Assembly: GCA_032718565.1 (NCBI GenBank)
Contig: JAVGVS010000521.1
Span: 178,528-242,527 of the forward strand
Direction: 5' to 3'
Source of the DNA: Distichodus sexfasciatus
Taxonomy: Eukaryota; Chordata; Actinopteri; Characiformes; Distichodontidae
DNA length: 64,000 nucleotides
Below the pieces are notes generated by a model. The model was not told the origin of the DNA, did no database searches, and was given only the letters and a program-made list of their open reading frames with translations. Below are positions 57,701-64,000 of this stretch, one piece after another. Each line of letters begins with the position of its first letter. Position 1 is the first letter of the stretch. A program made the position numbers and the translations under genes.

Positions 57701-60700
57701 TCAGACCTGCAGCCAGTTGAACCGCATCCGCAACGCCTCCGACAAGTATGAGGGTTCATTGAGAAATAGTCAATTGTAGCTTTAATTTCATTAAGGCTGC
57801 TTCAGTAGTAAATTGTAGCTTTAACACTGATTATATTAAGCAGTAGCTGGTTTGTAGCTTTACCCACAGGAACATTTTGGTTAGCTGTGCTTGTTCTCCA
57901 GGACAGAAGAGATGATGGGAATGCTGTCAGAGGTTGGTGAGAAGGTCCAGTTCATCCAGGACAACCTTCAAGCGCTGGATGGTCACCTCGGCCAGCTGCA
58001 GGACCTGTCGGCGTTGGCCGTCGACACCCTCAACCTGCTGTCTGCATCCGAAGGCAGGGAGCAGGAGGCCGTCCTTTTGGGACACAGCCAGCCCGTCGCC
58101 AGCAACCCCTTGCGGCAGGTCTGGTTCAGCTGGAGCCTCCGGGTTGGAGGCAACATCACCCCCAGCCACGCCCCTCCACCCCCCAAACCCTACCGCAGCA
58201 CTCCGCCCTCCCTGCTGCGAGGACCCGGCCTGGGCAAGCGACGCCCTTCCTTCGAGTGGCCTCCCCCAGTATTGGCAGAAGAGGACGTCCGGCACCGGTG
58301 GGCGTTGGGAAACTCGGAGACGGACGATGGAAGGCGGCGACGACTCTCACACGGTTCTCTGCCCTACCTGTGGGGGCCGGGATGTAGGGACGAGTCGTCC
58401 GGACCCTCGTGCCCAAGCTCCCCCACCGGATTTTGGGCGGATGAGCGATTCCGACTCCCCAGTCAGGAGGAGTGGATGGAGGAGGAGGTATTGGTGGACG
58501 ACGACGACGAGGATGAGGAGGTGCTGGAAGTGGGCATCTCCCGGGTGTCCACTCGGGTCCGGCTGCTGTCGGACCCTCCGTTTCCTAGGAAACGCAGGGG
58601 TGTGGTAAACCCTGCTTTCGGACTGGACCGAGAGCTGGAGCACAGTCGCTCGCTTTCTGCCAGCGTCGAGACCATGGCCATGCCGAAGGGGGCGGAGTCG
58701 ACGGGAACGATGGGGGCAGGACGGGACGTGCAGCCCCCCGGAGGACAGGAGGAAAAAAGTGGTGATAACTACAAAAATGGAGGTAATGGTAATGACACAT
58801 TTTTGATTTAAATGTATGATAGCTAAAATAAGACTGTAATGCATCATTCATATATAAGAAAAGTAATGCATATAAAATATGAATGAAAATGTTTGCTTTA
58901 AATACAACTTTATTAACATGTACATTATCTTGTTAAGATAAAAATTATAAATACAAAAATTGAAATAACAGTGACTTTTAATAAAATATTATTGATGAAA
59001 TAAAAATAATTAAATTTTATTTTACATACTAATGATAATACTTAAGAAAGAATCATACACAAGGCATATGAACTTTAAATACATGAGACGGAAATAAATA
59101 AAAATTACACTGAAAGAAAATTAAATAAAAGCATTTAAATTAAATCAAGTAAAAGTAATTTTAAGGTTAAATATCACTTTCTAGAATGCCGTTTACAGTT
59201 TAAATCTGTCATTTCTTCACCAGCAGATTTGCCCAGCGGAACGTTGAAGCGGAAACGCTCATTTACCAGAAAGTGTGTGAAAATAAAGGAGGGGGAAGCA
59301 ATGACTGTGAGTATTATTTATATAATTATTTTTTATTCTCATTTTTAAAACAAAATTTATTTCTACTTATTATGGGGTGTCTGATGACACTTGCTCGTGT
59401 GTCCTGCAGGAGAAGAGGCCCGACTTGAGCAAGAAGAGCCGGCATTTAGGGAAAGGTTTGGCCGGACGCAGGTTCCGCTCGTCCTGCAGCTTAACACAGC
59501 TGAGTAAGATCCTTAAAATTACATCAAATTAACAATATATAAAATATGAAATGCATATAGCAAACAAGTTAAGGTAACACATTCTGTAATTGGTAAATAT
59601 AATTTTAATTTATTGCTGTTATTTTATATCAATTAAATGCAGGAATTAAAATAAAAAAATTAATAAAAATAAATGTTTAGAAATGTATTTTATGTCTGTA
59701 TGTATAATACACACTTTGCTGTCTCCATTTTTTATTTTGTAGTTTAGTATGTGGAGTTGTCCAGACTCTGTTTTGTAGTTTAGTATGTACTAAACTACAC
59801 ACTACTATACTACATACTTAACTACAAAATGGTAGTTTATTTATTATTATACCTATTTATTATTATATACATTTTAGAAACATTTTGAATTCAAAAATAT
59901 AAATAAAAACGTAAAGGCATGAAATAAAATTCGAATAAATTGATGGGCTTTTTATGTGTTGATAAATTTAAAAAAGTAATTGTATAATCGTGATATTTTT
60001 AAAATATAAATAAAAGAATGCTTAGATTTTTTATATATATATATGTGTATACTTTTGCCTATATATACATACTGTATATCGGTTGAAAAATATAGAATAT
60101 TAGTTTAAAATGTACGTATAAAACCTCTCTTTTCCCGCTTTTCAGATTGGGACCCTGTGGATTTTTTACAGCGATCTCCGGCTCAGGTGAGAGAATTTTA
60201 GGATTTACCATCATGAATAAAAATAAAACTGAGTGTTGTGCTGCTGTTATTAATCGTTTTATTTTTGGTAATTTTTTCAGCATAACGCCAGGAGTCCGAG
60301 TCAGTCGGCCTGGAGCAGCTGGGCACGCTCGGTCAGCGGCCGGTCGTCGTACGTCCTTTATATCATTAAATTATTTTTGTTTCAGTATCTTGTTAATCAA
60401 AAATATTCACATACATTAAATTAATTATACACATGTATATTTTGCAGAGTGCAGAGTTGGGTGACCAGTGAGGGTAAGTTATGTTATTTTAATTTCTTAT
60501 TTAAAAATGTAAATTAGGCGTTGATCAGAATATTTTTTTCTATTAAATTTATTTCTGTGATTTATCTATTAAAAACTAAGATGAAATACAAATAATGAAT
60601 CAATATGAAAATGAATAAGAATTAATTCATATCAATACATTTAAGCAACAAAAATAAATATAAAATAGATGTAATGTGTTTTACTTTTTTATTTTAAAAA

Positions 60701-63676
60701 TACTAATTAGAAAATAAAAAATTGTGTTTTATTTCTGTTATATTTTTGTTTTATTTTAACTATACATAAAATTATAGTAATAAATGATACCTATACAATA
60801 GAAGCCATGTCTATTTTAATTCATGTTTTTGAAATATGTAAACATCTAGATTATCTCCAATTTTATTCTTATCTCAGCTCGAGGAGCCACGTTCCAGTCG
60901 ACAGAAGACCTGCATCCGCATTACTCGGGTGAGCTGCATGTCGGATCGTCCTGACCCCTCGTGTGAAGTGGACGTTGCTCATTGTGACCGTCCTGTTTTT
61001 TTGTGTTCTGTGTTGTTCTTAAAGCGATGGAGAGGAATAACCTGATGAGATTAGCACACACTATACCGTTTACACCAGTCTCACTGCTCGGTGAGTTCTA
61101 CTCCAAAACTGCTGCTCTCTGCTCAGTCTAAAAACTTATTTATGTATATATGTATAATAAAATAAATTTATGAGTTTCTATTATACATTATATATAATTA
61201 TCTAGTTTTTATACCTTATTGATCATTTTATGTTATATTACATATTTATAGAACGCTATTATATTATTTAAATATATTATATATAGGCACTCGTAATTTT
61301 GTTCGTAAATTGTTTTAATTTTTTTATCATTATTATTGTTTTTAAATATTAACAATGATTTTAAATAGAATATTTTGTATTTATAAAACGTAATTATTAT
61401 GTAATATATTTTTCATATATTGTTAAATATTATGTATAAGCAATAGTTCTGTTTAAAATATTTATTTTTGTTTTTTTGTATATTTTTTACGTTTATTTTA
61501 AATTATGGATGTGTTGTTTCTATATACATATTTTATAATACTTAATTTTCTATGTAAAAATATTGTTATTGTAATTGAACAAATTTATAATTTTCCTATA
61601 TTTTTAAAGTATTCATATTAGTATATAATTCAAATTGTATTGTAAGAATATTGAAATATTATATTGTTATTGTTCAAAATAATATGTAACACCTTTACGC
61701 ATATTTATATATACTTCTCTAAAAGTCTAATGTCTAATCCACATTTTCTGTCTGATTTTGTCTTTGCGGCGGTGCAGGAGGCGAGGAGGTGTCTGTGTAC
61801 GCGCTGGAGGAGTCCGAGGTGGATGGCGGTCTGCGCAGCGCTTCCTGCTGGTCGGCGAGGGGCCGGACGGCGGTGCTGCAGCCGCTGCTCCACCAGGGGG
61901 CGCTGGACGGCGGTCTGCGCAGGGCCAGCAAGGCGGTGTGCACCTGGGCCGAGGGCGAGCTGCTCAAAGCCGGCTTGGTTTACGTGGTCAAGGCCTTCAG
62001 GCCCGAAGTGGTGAGCGCCTGGCAGGACCAGTTCCCCACCAACACCGCGCTGCACCTCTGCTTGCGGGTAAAAATTTCACTCTTACACTCCTCCTACGAG
62101 ATGCAGGATAATGAGGAAGAAAACGGAAAAGCACATTTCAATGGCAAGTTTTAATAAAAGAAAGGAGAGACTTACAAAGTCAAACTTATTCTTGAATATT
62201 CTTGAAAATTCTTTACACTTCCTCTTTTACAGATATGTCCAACATACTGCAATATTTTAAAAAAATAATTTTATTTTTGCTGCACATTTGAGTCTGGCAA
62301 ATAGATTTTGATCTGTAAAGTAATACAAAGCATCTACAATTTTTACAGTGTGAAATTTTTCCTAGTGCCAGGTTTTAATAAATTTGTTCCTATAAATCTG
62401 AACAAGTCTGCTCACATGCACATGCTGGAAATTTGTCTTACCATTTTTAGCAATGTGGTGAGAGACAAAACTGAAATTAATGACTAAAAGTAAAAACTGA
62501 AAAACCTGCAGGAGATCCAGCAGCAGCGCGCCGCCCAAAAGCTGATGCAGGTTTTTAACCAGGTGAAGCCCAGCAGCGTTCCTCACACACTCAGGTCAGT
62601 CTCACTTTCGGCATTTATTCCTATTTATTCTGTACATTTTAATGCATAATGTAAATTGAACGAACGAAAGCAGGAGAATGTCACATATTTAATGCAAAAA
62701 ATTTAAAATAGAACAAGAAAAATAAAATAGAAAACACTTCTGAAATAATATTGAACAGGGTTTTTTATTTTGTTATTTTTTCTGTTTTATGACTTAATAG
62801 AAATATAACTTTGTTTTTATTATTTTTATTCCCATATTATTTGGAAGTAGTACATTTCCATACATAAAATATATCAATCAATTTATTTCTTTTTCTTTTT
62901 ATTATATTTTGTGTTTTTAATACACAACAGCACTTTTTAAATACTTGATTTAAAAAGTTATTTAGTAGTAAATAAATTAGGAAATGAAATAGAAATAAAT
63001 GAACAAAATAAAACAACTGTTTATTATTTTTATTTTAAAGTTTTAGTCAGTGTAAGCTAAAATAGAAACAAAATAGACATGAAGAAAAACAAAAATAAAA
63101 CAAGTTTTTATTATTTAAATTTTTATTTTGTACTTTTAATAATACATGCCATGAAATCCATATTTTTACTTTTTATTTGCATTTCACATTTTTAATACAT
63201 ACAATAAATCTAAATAATATGGTTTTTTTTTGTTTTCTTTTGTACTGTTAAAAAATATCAAATAAAAAAGAAATGAAATGCTGTTTATTATTGTTTCTAT
63301 TTTCTTTTCATTAATTGTTATTATTTTTACTGTGTGTGAGGTTTCTGGACGTGTGGCTGTTGTTCTGGCACTCCGAGAGCACCTGGCTGACGGTGGAGCG
63401 CAACCTGAGCGGCGACTTTGTGAAGTACAACAACAACACAGGCGAGGAGGTGGCGCCCTCGTGTGGCCTGGAGGAGACGGCGCTGGCCTTCTCGCACTGG
63501 AGCTACCAGTTCACCGCTCACGAGCTGCTGGTGCTCGACCTGCAGGGTCTCTGCAACACTCACACACACAGACACACACACACACCTCTAACTTGTGTAA
63601 TTTATTTATATCATTTTCCCTCAGGAGTGGGAACAGAGCTGACCGATCCCTCAGTCATCAGGGCCGACGATAAGAG
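42750..63676 (+). CDS. trpm6: TRPM6 channel-kinase, 37 exons in the window, 3' end beyond the right edge
   Basis: Divalent-cation (Mg2+) channel fused to an alpha-kinase (family knowledge). The proposed start ATG at 42750-42752 is cut by a GTAAGC donor. Later exons: 45124-45203, 45440-45478, 45641-45830, 45911-46124, 46535-46659, 46838-47009, 47083-47257, 47492-47615, 48189-48261, 48369-48460, 48833-48967, 49038-49091, 49214-49354, 49960-50070, 50603-50892, 51915-52143, 52906-53040, 53319-53450, 53995-54123, 55938-56189, 56333-56507, 56987-57101, 57338-57528, 57613-57745, 57902-58782, 59227-59306, 59410-59503, 60146-60186, 60281-60348, 60448-60473, 60878-60928, 61025-61090, 61778-62067, 62512-62594, 63341-63546, 63625-63676. 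About 1815 codons are present; human TRPM6 is 2022. Landmarks: [13 protein letters not shown] and GTGRAADLL (N-terminal MHR), membrane region from about residue 838, pore [10 protein letters not shown], coiled coil [20 protein letters not shown], and alpha-kinase from about residue 1605 with its lysine in VYVVKAF. Its C-terminal zinc module is off the edge. TRPM6 rather than TRPM7 is chosen mainly on synteny. Confidence 0.93.
44794..44867. repeat. Dispersed fragment in trpm6 intron 1 (copy a)
   Basis: Contains tggccctccaggaccggaac and then tggtttaaatgatcagttgt, ccttggggaccaaacatca. About 63 bp, from aggaccgg to the cacgacct at the end, is nearly identical to 46197-46259. The ggccctccaggaccgga phrase is a common fish repeat end (recognition). 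Confidence 0.75.
46197..46259. repeat. Dispersed fragment in trpm6 intron 5 (copy b)
   Basis: Partner of copy a in the same orientation, with a few substitutions. It is preceded by a tRNA B-box-like gggttcaagcc at about 46181-46191, so it is probably part of a SINE. Confidence 0.75.
47275..47455 (+). repeat. tRNA-derived SINE in a trpm6 intron
   Basis: A B-box-like ccagttcaaatct is followed by gaggtacttgtgagcaaagc, aaatgcagaggacacatta, a tgctgtgctgtgctgtg run and ttcacaatgacaaa. The same phrase order is found at 29490-29640. The A box is not clear. Confidence 0.6.
49560..49940. repeat. Short-motif array (atgtagcttgtcataa) in a trpm6 intron
   Basis: About fifteen variants of atgtagcttgtcataaatg lie between the exons ending at 49354 and starting at 49960. 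Confidence 0.8.
50262..50345 (-). repeat. End of the dispersed repeat seen at 30340-30620, opposite orientation
   Basis: Ends in attaacgggttcagataatg aatgaa, which is the inverse of the ttattatctgaaccg start of the 30340 element. The middle reads ggttcaatcccccggtcgac. Only one end is present. Confidence 0.5.
52190..52760. repeat. Tagcta-rich motif array in a trpm6 intron
   Basis: Repeated variants of aagttactagctaaacttaa and ctagctaaaa lie between the exons at 52143 and 52906. The embedded ctagctag core is self-complementary. Confidence 0.6.
53570..53930. repeat. Ctagctagttctagaaaa motif array in a trpm6 intron
   Basis: Variants of tctagctagttctagaaaaa and cctctagctacttc recur about ten times before the exon at 53995. 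The motif is related to, but not the same as, that of the 52190-52760 array. Confidence 0.65.
54200..55910. repeat. Gctgattgtagctttaat motif array, including a 59-bp triplicate, in a trpm6 intron
   Basis: The core ctgattgtagctttaatatt with gtttatattgctaaag is repeated some thirty times with strong divergence across most of the intron between 54123 and 55938. Three well-kept 59-bp units lie at 55202-55378. A separate unrelated-looking stretch interrupts the array at about 54480-55080. Single copies occur in other trpm6 introns at about 56280, 57160, 57770 and 57850. Confidence 0.85.
58470..58570 (+). other. trpm6: Acidic segment of the trpm6 linker exon
   Basis: Within the long 881-nt exon, this part encodes [19 protein letters not shown], at about residues 1360-1380. 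It is flanked by Pro/Ser-rich sequence. The linker between coiled coil and kinase in TRPM6/7 is poorly conserved and serine-rich, so the exon fits by position. Confidence 0.7.
59775..59798. repeat. Perfect 11-bp inverted repeat with 2-nt spacer
   Basis: gtagtttagta, tg, tactaaactac. A second direct copy of the left arm with flanks, ttttgtagtttagtatgt, is at about 59739-59756. Intronic to trpm6. Confidence 0.9.
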
Positions 63677-64000
63677 GTTTGTGTCATTTATCTTTTGGCT
63701 CTTCACCTGCATCATATTATTTTTACGAATGTACTTCTTGTATTTGTTGCAATTATATTTAAATGAATACTTTAATGTGTTTTATATTATTTTATATTTA
63801 TATTAAAGTGCCCACTTTTTGACGTCCTGTTGAACACATTCCCACGCACATTACAGTTCAGCTCAGTTTAATGTATAATTCAGTTCATGTGAACCTATAA
63901 CATGTGATGTTTAATTAGATTTTAGTTATACTGTTTTATTTTTATTATATATATATGAACAAATAATGTAATAATTATGTAATGTAATCATTTAATGTTG
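63677..64000. other. trpm6: Right-edge intron of trpm6
   Basis: Follows a GTTTGT donor at 63677. AT-rich, with tatatatatatg near 63948. No further kinase exon is seen before the edge. Confidence 0.7.

Noticed and set aside
57934..58608. 224-residue Ser/Arg-rich frame and minus-strand frames over the same stretch
   Set aside because: Shadows of the long trpm6 linker exon; the frame that joins in phase to both neighbouring exons is the one at 57902-58782.
42750..63676. Calling the channel-kinase trpm7
   Set aside because: Sequence alone does not exclude it everywhere, but the adjacent carnmt1 and C9orf40 homologues are the human TRPM6 neighbours.

Overview
The window comes from a vertebrate nuclear genome, almost certainly a teleost fish. 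Its genes are spliced, with GT-AG introns and exon phases that fit vertebrate families. Introns are short and AT-rich. The dispersed repeats are of fish type: tRNA-derived SINE tails, an RTE-like LINE end, an L1/Tx1-like LINE end and (CA)n/(GA)n tracts. The species cannot be named from the sequence.

Layout, left to right. 80-9903 (+): a complete 20-exon tmc2-type mechanotransduction channel gene. 10168-18489 (-): a C-terminal-motor kinesin-14 of the plant-KCBP / sea-urchin kinesin-C type, tail-to-tail with tmc2 and read here as 24 coding exons with the 5' end unresolved. 18490-21590: gene-poor DNA with an interspersed repeat. 21594-26758 and 28782-33118 (+): two complete tandem annexin A1 genes, each with a TATA box, a non-coding first exon and 12 coding exons. 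32950-34820: intergenic DNA holding an L1-like fragment nested in the 3' end of an RTE-like LINE. 34823-39296 (+): carnmt1 (carnosine N-methyltransferase), 8 exons. 40409-41868 (+): a two-exon homologue of human C9orf40. 42750 to beyond the right edge (+): trpm6, a channel-kinase, 37 exons in the window; the last part of the alpha-kinase domain lies outside.

The neighbourhood ANXA1 - CARNMT1 - C9orf40 - TRPM6 matches human 9q21.13. The human TMC gene in that block is TMC1, whereas the TMC here is TMC2-like in sequence. I see no operon-like or pathway-like grouping. The genes are independent neighbours (hair-cell transduction, microtubule motor, calcium-dependent membrane binding, carnosine methylation, magnesium uptake).

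Introns often carry locally amplified degenerate motifs, a different one in each of several introns of trpm6, carnmt1, the C9orf40 homologue and tmc2. I found no wholly new system. The most notable items are the KCBP-type kinesin, the TMC2-type gene in the TMC1 neighbourhood, a perfect 42-bp palindrome embedded in a 75-bp duplication, the nested LINE insertion with its target-site duplication, and the arrayed intron repeats.
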